Shown in pieces: positions 34,301 to 44,416 of a stretch of 64,000 nucleotides of DNA (within the stretch, counting starts at the first letter, position 1; every line of letters starts with the position of its first letter). The DNA comes from Paragorgia papillata. Lineage: Eukaryota; Cnidaria; Anthozoa; Scleralcyonacea; Coralliidae. Made by a program: the position numbers and the translations under genes. Below the pieces are notes generated by a model. It made no database searches and was not told the origin of the DNA. It was given only the letters and a program-made list of their open reading frames with translations. The stretch is taken from positions 2,128,501-2,192,500 of the forward strand of contig JAWNZC010000419.1 in NCBI GenBank assembly GCA_035771165.1. Reading direction: 5' to 3'.

Positions 34301-37300
34301 GTACGACATTCCGGCTTCTCTTGAGTTCGCCCTAAGTTGTTCGAAGCAACGTAAACTTTCTTACATTGGTCATTCCCAAGGAACCACCATTGGTTTCGCC
34401 GCCTTTTCCAGGAACCAAGCGTTGGCGCGGAAAGTCGACCTCTTCATAGCACTTGCTCCAGTGGCTACTGTTGGAAATATGAAGAGTCCGATTAAGTATC
34501 TGTCCTACTTTAGTGGAGGAATCCAGGTTAGTAATACACACAATATCTAACTGGAAATCTACTGGCACAAAGCGACTTGTGGTCCAACTTGTGAGCACGG
34601 GTGGCGTGTGCTGTTAGCGCGCTCTCACCAAAAGTTAAGCCCGGTTAGACGGGGTTAGTAGTTGGATGGGCGACCGCTTGGGAATGATCCGTTGTCGAGC
34701 TTGGAACTGTGTGAAGTAGAGTTGTAGTTGATCTCTCCTGTGCTTCAAGGATTTTTTGCAGGGTTCTTTGGTTTTCCTCCCTCCGTAAAATCAACACCTT
34801 ACATCTTAGCTGTGATCCGTGGTCTGAACTGTTGAGTATGGCGGCTTCCCGGGGGCACTTCAAAGGCGCTCCGTGCAGGCAGCCAGGCCTGGTGTATATT
34901 CAAGTGAATACGAGGAAAAAAACTTTACTAACTCCAAGCTGAAAGTCCTAAACTAACTAATTCAGGTTTTGAAATATAGTAATATTTAACAATTATTCAC
35001 CGAAGTGGAGAGTGAATATCCACACTCTTCACCGACACTGAGGTGAATAATTGTTTTAGCATATACCTCATAAATGAAATAACAAGTTTAACATTCTTAC
35101 ATTTTTCGGTATCACTCGGCCGCTAGCAACTTGGGCACTTGGCTAGCACTTGGCGTACTCGATATTTGTCGACAAAACAGTTTTTACAACTTTTGAATAT
35201 ATTAATGGCTAGAAAATTGTAAAGAAACATACCTGTGGACACTCTTCCACTTAATTTTGTTGACTTTTCTCGTTATTCTACAACATCAGCCTTGTTTATC
35301 AACAAAATCTCCTGCTTCGGTAAACAAAGCAAAACTGTCCGCCATTTTGTTTTGCCCGCAGGTGAATAGTGCAGGATATCCCGAGCTAGAGGAACCAATC
35401 AGATTGCTTGAAAAGCACTATTCACCTGCGAGGTATATATATGCTAAACCTTACTATATTTCAACACTGCATGCCTACGCAGCACTCTATACTTTTATTT
35501 CATAATTCAGTTTTTGTTATGTTCTTTTGTTTCAGTGGCTTTCTTGGGTGTTTGGTGTTCGTGATTTTCTTCCTTCAAACTTTGTGACTCGTACTCTTGG
35601 TCACTATGTTTGCGAAGACGAAAGTTCCTTGTGCACGAATATTATGTTTGTTCTTTGTGGTTTTGATAGAAAGCAGTTGAATGAGGTAAGGACTGCTTAG
35701 GCCCCAGTTACACTAGGCTTGCACTGCAAGATCCTGTAAAAAATTTGGCAAAACTTGGCACGGAATAAATTTGCATAATTAACCTGCAAGTCTTGCAGGC
35801 CCTAAATTCGGCGTGTGTGACCTGTCCATGATGCAATAGGGCCTGTGAAGGAGGCAGGTCTGAGATTGTCACCGTGTTGAGATTGTATATCGATTTGTGT
35901 TATCAAATGTTTGACGTTCAAAACATTCAAACTTTTTGCCTTCAAATGGTTTATTGATGAAAACTCCTTATATACAAAATTCAAAAACTTTGTGAACTTT
36001 GCTAGTAGTTGTGAATTTGTCACAACATATTACAACAGGGGCTTTTCAAGAAATCTGAACAACGAATGCGATAAACGGCATATGAACTGAAATCACGGGA
36101 TGATCGCGTATATTCTTGCTGTATACATGTATATCAACCAAAATTATTGTTGATCTTCTAAACTCTGGATATATTTAATAATTCAATGGAATGATCGATA
36201 CAAGACATCTTAAATCTTAATCACGGTTAGTTAACGTTCGAAACTTTCGTCATGCATTCTAGTTCACGAGCGGATATAATATTTTTTCATTAAAACTGTG
36301 ATTATTTTCACGAGCGGATATAATATTTTTTCATTAAAACTGTGATTATTCATCTCAAGTATTCGATTTTATTCTGGCAGTGTTCATAAGTCAGTCATTT
36401 CATGGCAAAAAGTTTGATTATTCTGGTCATAAAGCGGATTACAGATATTGATATACAATCTCAGCACGGCCACACTGGATTGCTTTTCGTATCGGATTGC
36501 TTAACCCATGTTATGGAATGTTAGGCCAATTCAAACGTCGCTCTTCTCATAGGCCGAACCTAATACAAACATTAAGTGCGGCAGAAGAGCAGTGGCGGAT
36601 TACCTATGGGGCAAAGGGGGCATTTTCCCCCGGACCCAGATTCTGACCGGCCCAAAAAAATGAGTGAATAAAAAAATTATGCAGTTTCTCTTTGAAAGTC
36701 CAAACTAGCCTGAGAAAATCACACGCTATCTCAGCCACAGGCCCCCTTCTGTTTGAAATCAGGAGGGGATTGGCGCCTGAGGCAGCCTACGCTTTCAGTT
36801 CACCGCACGCCGGGGATGGCTCTCATTTTGTGACCGGCCCTAAAATATTTTTGCCCCCCGGCCCTGGGAAGGTTAATTCGGCACTGCAGAAGAGCGACGT
36901 TTGAATCAATTAAGAACGGCAGATTGTATTCGGAGCGGCAAGGCCTGTCGCATTATGCGACATTGGCGTGACTCTGATTGGCAAACGTCGAACTCACGTG
37001 CCGAACCTGATGCATAAGTAATATTTAAAACACGAGTAGGAGCGTTTTATCAGCGTTTTATGATAAAACGCGACTACGAGTGTTTTGAATAGCTTCCAAA
37101 AACGCCGACAATAGATTTGCTAATTAGGATGACATTTTATATAAAATTTCACGTTCATTAGTATTCTTTATATAACATTTCACGTTAGTTAATATTCATA
37201 GTAGTTTTATCAGGTATAAAAGACTTGCACATGATCAAATACGTGCATATTAGTGGACAATTTGGTTCATGAATATTAATGAGTTTTTGAAGTTATTTTA

Positions 37301-38805
37301 ATGTATTATCGCTGCCACTGATCATGCGCAAGGTTTTTACCAGTTTTTAATAGTTTGAGGAATTAGGTTCGACGAATTAAGTTCGACGTTTGAATCGACG
37401 CCGCTGCAGAGCCGCTCCAACATCGGATCTATTTGTATTAGGTTCGGCGCATGAGAAGAACGACGTTTGAAACGGGCCTAATTAAGTGTACTTTCTTTCA
37501 ATGTTTCAGACCCGCATACCGGTTTACACAGCTCACACACCTGCTGGAACTTCAGTCAAGGATGTTGCCCACTTCGCTCAGGTAATCCTTTGAAATTTGC
37601 TTCATATGATTAAATTTTATCGTTATATATAGCTGTTATTGGACAGATGAAAGTGAAAAGGTGGTAAACTGCTGAGAATAGTTTTAATAACGAAATACTG
37701 ACGTTTCGAGCCCTTCTTTGAAATGTCGTTATTAAAACTAATCTCGGCAGTTTACCATCTTTTTACTTTTACTGCACGTGGACTAAATGCCCAGTGCCCA
37801 ACTTGTTAAACGTTTTGTATTGACAAATTGAAAACGCTTGTTCGACGATCTGATCTTTCTTTAATTACGTAGCTGTACAAGTCAGGAAAGTTTCAAATGT
37901 ACGATTATGGCTGGAGATACAAGAACCAGAATCATTACGGACAGGTTGGTTATTCACTTCACTTCACTTCACTTCACTTCACTTCACTCCACTTCACTTC
38001 TCTTCACTTCACTTCACTTCACTTCACTTCACTTCACTTCACTTCACTGCACTTCACTTCACTTCACTTCACTTCACTTCACTTCACTTCACCCTTCACT
38101 TCACTTCACTCTTCACTTCACTCTTCACTTCATCCTTCACTTCACTTCACCCTTCACTTCACTTCACCCTTCACTTCACTTCACTTCACTTCACTTCACT
38201 TTAACTCACACTTCACTTTACTTCACTTCACTTCCCTTCCCTTCACTTCACTTCACTTCACTTCACTTTAACTCACACTTAACTTTACTTCACTTCACTT
38301 CCCTTCACTTCACTTCACTTCACTTCACTTCACTTCACTTTAACTCACACTTCACTTTACTTCACTTCACTTCACTTTAACTCACCTCACTTCACTTCAC
38401 CTAACCTCATCTCAATCAACGCCGTCACTTTACCTCATTTCACTTCACCTCACCTCATTTCACTTCATGTCATGACCTCATTTTACTTCACCTCACTTCA
38501 TCTCACCTTACTTCTTTGGTTTATTTTTGTATCTTTGATAGGATTACCCCCCACAATATGACGTTTCAAACATCAAAGTACCCATTGCGCTATTCTCCGC
38601 TGACCAAGACTGGCTTGCAACACCTAAAGATGTCTCCTTACTGGTTCCCAAGCTTCGCACCGTCGTCTTCCGTAAGGCCATCAAACAATGGGACCATCTT
38701 GATTTTATTTGGGGAATGGATGCTCCAACCGTTATTTACAAGGATATTGAACGCCTTTTGAATAAGGTTAAACGAAAATCCATCCGTAAATTCTTGGGCG
38801 TCTGA
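31377..38805 (+). CDS. Acid/gastric-type lipase B, seven exons, 400 aa
   Basis: Second LIPA/LIPF-family lipase, tandem to lipase A. Coding exons are 31377-31460, 33759-34075, 34283-34526, 35536-35685, 37510-37581, 37873-37944 and 38542-38805. Exons 2, 3, 5 and 6 have exactly the same lengths as in lipase A (317, 244, 72, 72) and all phases match; exon 4 is 12 bases shorter. A signal peptide covers about residues 1-19, ending near SFAHDD. Catalytic residues: HGLLGSS for the oxyanion hole, Ser165 in GHSQG, Asp336 in DQDWLAT, His365 in WDHLDFIWG. The Gly-His before the Asp in relatives is Asp-Gln here, a change next to the active site. It is expected to be a secreted or lysosomal ester hydrolase. 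Introns hold a SINE, nested transposons and a pentanucleotide array. The gene looks intact. Confidence 0.93.
31461..33758. other. Lipase B intron 1, no gene seen
   Basis: A 2.3-kb intron with a polypyrimidine stretch of T/C-rich sequence from about 33560 to 33750 just before the acceptor. Open frames entering exon 2 from this stretch are artefacts. Confidence 0.6.
34590..34915 (+). mobile_element. 5S rRNA-derived SINE in lipase B intron 3
   Basis: AAGTTAAGCCCGGTTAGACG and GTTGGATGGGCGACCGCTTG (about 34632-34692) reproduce the internal-control region and 3' half of eukaryotic 5S rRNA, including the box C-like TTGGATGGG-GACCGC. The 5' half is not 5S. Instead GGTGGCGTGTGCTGTTAGCG resembles the A-box half of the tRNA-derived SINE at 2141. 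A body containing GGTTTTCCTCCCTCC follows. It is therefore a SINE rather than a 5S gene, possibly with a chimeric head. Confidence 0.75.
34971..35465. mobile_element. Foldback in lipase B intron 3
   Basis: Outer ends are TGAAATATAGTAATATTTA and, inverted, TTACTATATTTCA. Inner blocks are ACAATTATTCACC and GGTGAATAATTGT near 34990-35055, and GCAGGTGAATAGTGC with its inverted partner near 35360-35432. The terminus resembles those at 16790 and 61100. Confidence 0.7.
35702..36510. mobile_element. Decayed foldback in lipase B intron 4
   Basis: Begins GGCCCCAGTTACACTAGG. CCGTGTTGAGATTGTATATC (35871) pairs with GATATACAATCTCAGCACGG (36448). Between the arms a block of about 43 bases starting CACGAGCGGATATAATATTT is tandemly duplicated (36265-36350). 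Confidence 0.6.
36523..37482. mobile_element. GGCC-ended foldback carrying a nested hAT MITE
   Basis: The left end TTAGGCCAATTCAAACGTCG and the following CTTCTCATAGGCCGAACCTA pair with the right end (37425-37482: TAGGTTCGGCGCATGAGAAG, then ACGACGTTTGAAACGGGCCT). The interior is interrupted by the 36590-36886 insertion, which is therefore the younger event. Confidence 0.7.
36590..36886. mobile_element. 297-bp hAT-type MITE with 8-bp target duplication
   Basis: The termini CAGTGGCGGATT and AATTCGGCACTG form an inverted repeat with two mismatches. The flanks are perfect 8-base duplications, CAGAAGAG at 36582-36589 and 36887-36894. A CAGTG-start and an 8-base duplication are diagnostic of hAT elements. 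Interior phrases such as CCCCCGGACCC recur in other decayed copies near 17170 and 26730. Non-coding. Confidence 0.9.
37650..37775. mobile_element. Hairpin MITE in lipase B intron 5
   Basis: GGTAAACTGCTGAGAATAG and its inverted partner GGCAGTTTACCATC enclose CCCTTC-containing sequence; a short copy of the GGTAAACTGCC family. Confidence 0.8.
37950..38512 (+). repeat. (TTCAC)n array in lipase B intron 6
   Basis: About 560 bases of TTCAC units, increasingly degenerate toward the acceptor of exon 7. It starts only 5 bases after the exon 6 donor GTTGGT. The long His/Phe/Thr/Ser frames that run out of exon 6 are artefacts of this array. Confidence 0.95.
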
Positions 38806-38966
38806 ATACATTAGGTGTTTTCAACCTTCTGGTGGAAATATTAAAACTGACAAAACTCTTTGAGTTTATCAAAAAATTGTATTTCTTTCCTTTTGTTTCG
38901 CAGATATTAGGGTTAGGTTTATTGAAGGCGGATAAAATTTGTAACCATATTTTTCTTCTTCTTTGA

Positions 38967-38972
38967 AATAAA
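38967..38972 (+). terminator. Poly(A) signal of lipase B
   Basis: AATAAA about 160 bases after the stop, followed by TG-containing sequence. Confidence 0.6.
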
Positions 38973-39319
38973 ATGTTGGGATTGCAAACAATTGATCAAT
39001 TACATCACTTTGGTTTGAAAACTTAGCTGTTAAATTCGGATAACGATTAAGTTAGATGCTAGATTAGTTTACCATCTTTTCACTTTGCTATATCCATGAA
39101 TTCGATCTGTGATTCTGTCTTTGCTATATTTAAAACACTGTCTACACAACACTCTACTTTTTTCTACCTTATCTGACTTCACTTGAAGTGAATTGGTGCT
39201 TAACTGGATCATCACTAAGTTATTTGAATAGCGTACTAATGCTTAACAGTGATCGACATACAAGATGCACACGTAATGCATTGCTGACTTATTATTTTTC
39301 CCACCAAAACATTCCCGTT

Positions 39320-39610
39320 TACCCTGCGAGCAGAGCTTTCTTTTCCTTATTTCTTCGCTGAGAGAGAGGAAGAAAAGTAGGCTCTGCTGTATCCGTGACT
39401 GGTTCCATTGCGCATGCATGTCAGTACAATCTCGAACCCAGTCCCAATCAGAGCAGAAAACAAAACGAGAACCGGTTAAACGGGTAGTCTTAAACGGGTT
39501 ACTTCGTCCTAAATCTTGGACGAAGCCAAACACGAATACAGCAGAGCCTACTTTTCTTCCTCTCTCTCTCAGCGAAGAAATAAGGCAAAGAAGACTCTGC
39601 TCGCAGGGTA
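39320..39610. mobile_element. MITE with 9-bp target duplication, copy 1
   Basis: The element is bounded by TACCCTGCGAGCAGAG and CTCTGCTCGCAGGGTA, with about 65-base terminal inverted repeats. The flanks are the perfect 9-base duplication ATTCCCGTT (39311-39319 and 39611-39619). Nine-base duplications with long terminal repeats point to the Mutator-like superfamily, but the transposase is absent. The copy at 59234-59531 is nearly identical. Confidence 0.88.
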
Positions 39611-39619
39611 ATTCCCGTT

Positions 39620-40790
39620 CAATAGAAGATGGTAGAATATTTTTGTACTACCTTCCTTTAATTTAAGATCATGTTTATCTGTAATTAATAGTTTAAAATT
39701 GGCTCTTTTCAATCAGTGCTTTACTCTTCAGTTTTGACGTTGACTTTACTTTATTTTATGATATATATTATCTCCGTTAATTAGCATTTATTTTTTATAA
39801 TTAGTTTATTATATTACTGTAATATCAAATCGTAATTAGAGGGCCACGAGTTTATTAGTGTTCCACTATTTAGTGCTTCCCTCTATGAATAAAGTTTTCA
39901 ATTCAATACATAGAGGAGTACGATTCTGTTACACGGTCTGTATATCACTATATCTATACATCTATTGTTATAATTAAAATTTTCTGTGCTTATTTATCTA
40001 AATAACGAAAATAACCAAACTTAAAATAGATGTCACCACATAATGCAAACTCTGTAAAGAAAGCCATATTTGTAAACTAGAGGAAGCCAAAACGTTATAA
40101 GCTCTTTGCTTCTAGTCTTGGCTTCTTGGCGGTCGCCCCCCTCCCCCTCCCCCAATGGTCTCCAAGACCGTTCTCAGTGGTCCCCGCGCTTTCGGGGGCC
40201 CCGCCGATTTTCAAAAATCATTCCAAAAATCATCAAAACCTACGACTATAAGAAACTTCCCCGCTCATGCTTGATCCGCCCCTGACCGTTCTCGTGAAAA
40301 GTTTAAATCCGTTGAGAAACTTGTAGGGGGGGGGGGGGAATTGTTTTAAGGCCAAGTGAGTAGACTAGTAATGTGTTATATATTTAGCAGGCATGCATAT
40401 GCTATAAATTACTATACTAAGGTCTATACAAAATGCCTCCAACTTGTTTTTACATTTACGACTTGTTTATAAATAAATCTAAAGATATTTTGACGTGTAT
40501 CATTCTATGTTCTGGTTTGATTTCAACAAAATTATGTAATTTATGGCTTTTGGATTACTCTTAAATACTTGCCTCAAAATGCAGGAAATAGCGTTTCAGA
40601 GACCCCCTAGGAAACCCAGTATAAAACTATATAACCCATGTATAAAAGGCTTTTGTAAGGGATACAGAATACATAGAGATGACATACGATATGTGATACA
40701 TTATATAAAGTGCTAAATGAAGTACCAATTTATTTTCCATCCACTGACTAACGATGAATTTTTAACGCAGGCTCAAGATTTTGTATTTTA
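39620..40790. other. Intergenic, decayed repeats only
   Basis: A C-rich block (40133-40210) and a 13-base G run (40326) flank a decayed sequence ending GATCCGCCCCTGA, a common end of non-coding hAT-like repeats. No gene seen. Confidence 0.5.
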
Positions 40791-40805
40791 AAAATGGCGG
40801 CCACA
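40789..40805 (+). promoter_or_regulatory. YY1-like site upstream of GAS2-like gene
   Basis: AAAAATGGCGGCCACAAGG matches the animal YY1 consensus (AAnATGGCGGC). It lies about 240 bases upstream of the start codon, a placement typical of YY1 sites around transcription starts. Not proven functional. Confidence 0.45.
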
Positions 40806-41035
40806 AGGTCCTTCACGTGTGAAGTGTGTCGTGTTTAATATTGTATTTTTGTATGGATTTTGGAGGAAATAATAATTGCAGAAGCTTTCTGATGATAAAA
40901 GCGAATATATACAACGAAATCTGATTATAAATTGTGGTTAATTTGAGCAAGAAGACTGGGAAATTGAGTTTAAAAAGTCGTTTATAAACAGCAATTAACT
41001 GGTTCACTCTACCGTTTCTTGCTAAGGAACACAGT

Positions 41036-42525
41036 ATGGCGAATATTCAAAGCCCAGCTGAAGTAGAAGACGAGACTTCTGTTTTAGATATTTCAGCATG
41101 TATTGCAGAGAGAGCAGAGCAAAGTTTAGCACCATTGAAAGAAGATTTAGTAGAGTGGTTAAAGAAATTATTTGAAGTTGAAATAACTGTGGATAATTTT
41201 ATGGAATTTCTTGATAATGGTGTTCTTGTTTCCCAAGTAGCTGAACTTGTCCATGCTGCAGCAGAAGAGTATTATCTTCAAGGCAAAATCAAGAAATCTG
41301 TACCAAAGTTTGATATGAGATATCATAAGAAGGCAAAATCAGGGACATTTTTTGCTCGAGATAATGTAGCTTTTTTTTTGGACTGGTGTCGTTGTTTCGG
41401 AGTGAGTGAGTCGGTGTTATTTGAGTCGGATGGGTTGGTCATGCATAAACAGCCTCGAGAGGTTGTGTTGTGTCTTTTGGAAGTTGCGAGAATTGCTGCT
41501 GACTTTGGTATTGAGCCGCCAGGTATCGTTAGCCTTGAGAAGGAAATTGAGGCAGAGATTGCTAGTGAGGAGATTCACAGAAGTAAAGAAGGCAAAGGAT
41601 GCCAACGAGGATGAAAATGACGAGAAATCCCAAATTAAAGGAAATAACAACAAACTTGAAAAGAAAGTTAATGTTGATAAAGAGGTATGTTTGGACAGCA
41701 GTTTAATCTGAGGGTGGTGTAACTACTTCATGACATAACTAATTTTCATTTCCACTTCCGGTATTCTTTTTTTAAAAGGTGTATCATTTGGCAAAAACTC
41801 ATGGTGTAAAAATACAAAAGGTCAAAGAAGGTCGATATATTTTAGAAGGAAAGATTACAATTTTTGTACGAGTAAGTATGTAGGCAGAATAGCATTTAAA
41901 CTTGGGAGAAATAAGTTAACCAAAAGCCAGAGCCAATCAACAATTTTTATATACTACGGTTCCGGTTTGAGCATGGACATGCGTAATTTAATTGACAACA
42001 CGCGTTTCACGCGGGAAACTAACATGTTGCTAAGTGGAAACTGCGAAGTTACTAAGGCCAAACAGCATTGTTTCTTCGCAAAAACATCGTATTGTGGGGT
42101 TTGTCAGTGAAATGGCCAATCGGAAAAGAACTGTGGAGTTCTTAGCTTCACTTGACAAAGATTTAATTGTGTATAAAGATGAGTTATAAGCATGACAACA
42201 TTTGCTTCGAAAATTTGGCGCTTGTTTCAAATTGAAACAATACCGTTTGGCCTTAGTAACATTACAGTTTCCGCTTAGCAACATGTTAGTTTCCCATGTG
42301 AAACATGTGTCATCAAATTACGCATGTCCACGCTGAAACCGGAACCGTAGTATATTTCAAGAAAAATAATATCTTTATGTTAATTTACCATTAATTTAAA
42401 CGTTTTCTATTGTAACCCATAGATACTTCGTCATCATGTGATGGTTCGTGTTGGTGGTGGATGGGACACATTGGATCACTTTTTAAGTCGTCATGACCCA
42501 AACAAAATTGGAAGGATTTTAACTG
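41036..42525 (+). CDS. GAS2-like protein, CH plus GAS2 domains, incomplete 3' end
   Basis: Cytoskeletal linker of the GAS2 family: a calponin-homology domain for actin followed by a GAS2 (GAR) domain for microtubules. The first exon from 41036 encodes the CH domain, with [12 protein letters not shown] (about residues 109-120), [18 protein letters not shown], and PPG-x3-LEKEIEAE, as in vertebrate GAS2. The frame then shifts by one base between about 41577 and 41600, after which an acidic/lysine linker ends at 41684 with a GT donor. Exon 41779-41871 and exon 42423-42525 encode the GAS2 domain ([15 protein letters not shown], then [16 protein letters not shown] and [12 protein letters not shown]). 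Phases fit only for the shifted frame. The last exon ends in a split codon and the terminal exon is not identified. The cysteines I know from vertebrate GAR domains are absent (DPCR is DPNK). Confidence 0.85.
41948..42356. mobile_element. Foldback in GAS2-like intron
   Basis: Outer arms ATACTACGGTTCCGGTTT and their complement at 42335-42354, with inner arms AACTAACATGTTGCTAAG and the complementary CTTAGCAACATGTTAGTT. Arms are about 110 bases. It sits between the two GAS2-domain exons. Confidence 0.85.
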
Positions 42526-44059
42526 GTTAGTTAGTGGGTCATCAACAAACATTTTGATTGAGTCATTGTCTGTTGAGGTTTTTTAAAAATATTTTGTGGT
42601 CTTTATACAAAAGAATGTTTTGGCTTCTCATTAATGATGAAAACTTCGTTTCAACTCATACATTGCTGTATTTTGGGGTTTTTTAGTAACTTCTGGATCT
42701 GGTCATTAAACAACATGTATATAAGCTCCATCTAGCAAGTCTGAGTTCAAAGCTATTTGTGGGATTTTTAAGCAAGTGTAGTAAGTGATGTGTGCTAACT
42801 AAGTTTCTTTTTCTTATTGTTTTTATGACTTTTTTATCACATTGTTTTACCAAATAGTTTGTAAATATACTTTAGTTGTACTGTAAGTACAGTAATGGCT
42901 TCTGATTCAGCCCTGAAAACTACTATAGCATCCAGGAATTCTTGCCTGAACTGGCCAAAATGGTCCTAAGTTTATTGCTTTACTCTGTCTAACGCCAGAT
43001 GATTTTGCTCATCAAAAGGAGAACCCTCAGACATCCTAGGCAGCAATGGGTTAACAAGTGATTAACCCATTCCTGTCTGAGCTGGCAAAACACACCCCTT
43101 TATTGTTTTACTCTGTCTAAACATCAGACGATTTTACTAGTCAAACGAAGAGCCTTGAAAAATGTCTTCAAAACAGATATTACTAAACATAGTATTTATT
43201 TATACCTTAAAGTACAGTAGTTTAACTAGGCAAATATTAATAAGTAATTACTAATTTATTATATTAACAGAACTAATATATTAATTGTTTGTAAAAATTT
43301 GTAATAACATTTGTGTTTTTATATATGAAGTTTGTTAACTAGATATTTAAAGTACATCATTTGTTCTACTATTTTGTTAGCCTGGATTGTCTGCTATCCT
43401 AACTTGCTTTGACTTTAAATGAAAAAGAATGAGTTGAGGACAGCTGACATTTCAGGCTTCTATCATTTTTGTAAGATACTGTATAGTTAATTAGCTGTTG
43501 AACATTTTTCTTATACAGACTGGTTTTGTACATAATTGTTTTTACTTTTAAGTCTTTTTAAAAGTTTTTAAAATATTATTGGTATAGAAGGCCTAATAAA
43601 TTGTAGTTGATAATTTTAGTAGTTTTGTCTTTGCATATATTACTGCATTTACTTTTTTCTATTTATGAAATAGTTTAATTGTTATACGCTACAGTTAGTA
43701 TAGTTGTATATATATTATTTAATATCTCTGTCAGCTTTCTGAAATACTTGTAACTGTTCTTTATCAAATCATTAATAATTCATGACGAAAATGTAATCAG
43801 CATCTTTAAATACGGATAAAACATTGATTAATAAAACATCAATGTTTTATCAAAGTTAATAGGCACTAGTGGCTCAAATTCAGCTTTTTCTGAGTTAAAA
43901 TGATCTTATTTAACCTTTTCTACGACTCTTAAACAAAGTGTTCACATCATTTACACTTACAATTTGATAAATAAGTTATTCGGCTCGCCATTGTAAATGC
44001 CCATAAAGATCGGCCGCTCATATTTTAACTATTACTTAAAAATAAACCAACTAAAGTTG
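42526..44059. other. Intergenic or last intron of the GAS2-like gene
   Basis: Contains TAACCCATTCCT-family copies at about 42945-43155 and the 53-base duplicate at 43989-44041. A terminal GAS2-like exon should be here if the gene is complete, since the next gene is convergent, but I could not identify it. Confidence 0.5.
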
Positions 44060-44290
44060 TTACAGCAAAGTGAAAATGTGTTAAAAAAACTGTCGATGAT
44101 TTTGGTAACGGAAACCAGACATTTCCATCATAGCCCTTCATCAGAATAAATGAGAAGGATTTTTATTTTCATCACATTTTACTCTGATGAAGGGCTCCGC
44201 TCGAAATGCCAGTATTTCGTTACCAAAAACCTCGACACTTGCTCAAACTAAAACACTGCCTACTCAGCACTCTACTTTTATAAAGTTGTT
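44060..44290. mobile_element. Hairpin MITE, GGTAAACTGCC family (diverged)
   Basis: AGCAAAGTGAAAATGTG and CCCTTCATCAGAATAAA at the left pair with TTTACTCTGATGAAGGG and AAACACTGCCTACTCAGCAC at the right. Confidence 0.7.
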
Positions 44291-44416
44291 ACAGTATGTA
44301 TGTAGTAGATAATACATGAGTAGCCGATCTTTCTCTGATAATAAGACGAGAGCTGGAATCGTACTTAAAAAAAACTATGGGTTTTTAAACTTGTTGTAAA
44401 AAAAGCTTTGTATGTT

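Noticed and set aside
34607..34710. A 5S rRNA gene
   Set aside because: Only the 3' half matches 5S; the 5' half is different and a SINE body follows.
37897..38380. His/Phe/Thr/Ser-rich frames continuing from a real exon
   Set aside because: They read from lipase B exon 6 through the donor site into the (TTCAC)n array; exon 7 resumes at 38542 in the expected phase.
43378..43420. A terminal GAS2-like exon following TTTTGTTAG
   Set aside because: It would add only about ten residues with no similarity to GAS2 C-termini, so I did not include it in the gene.
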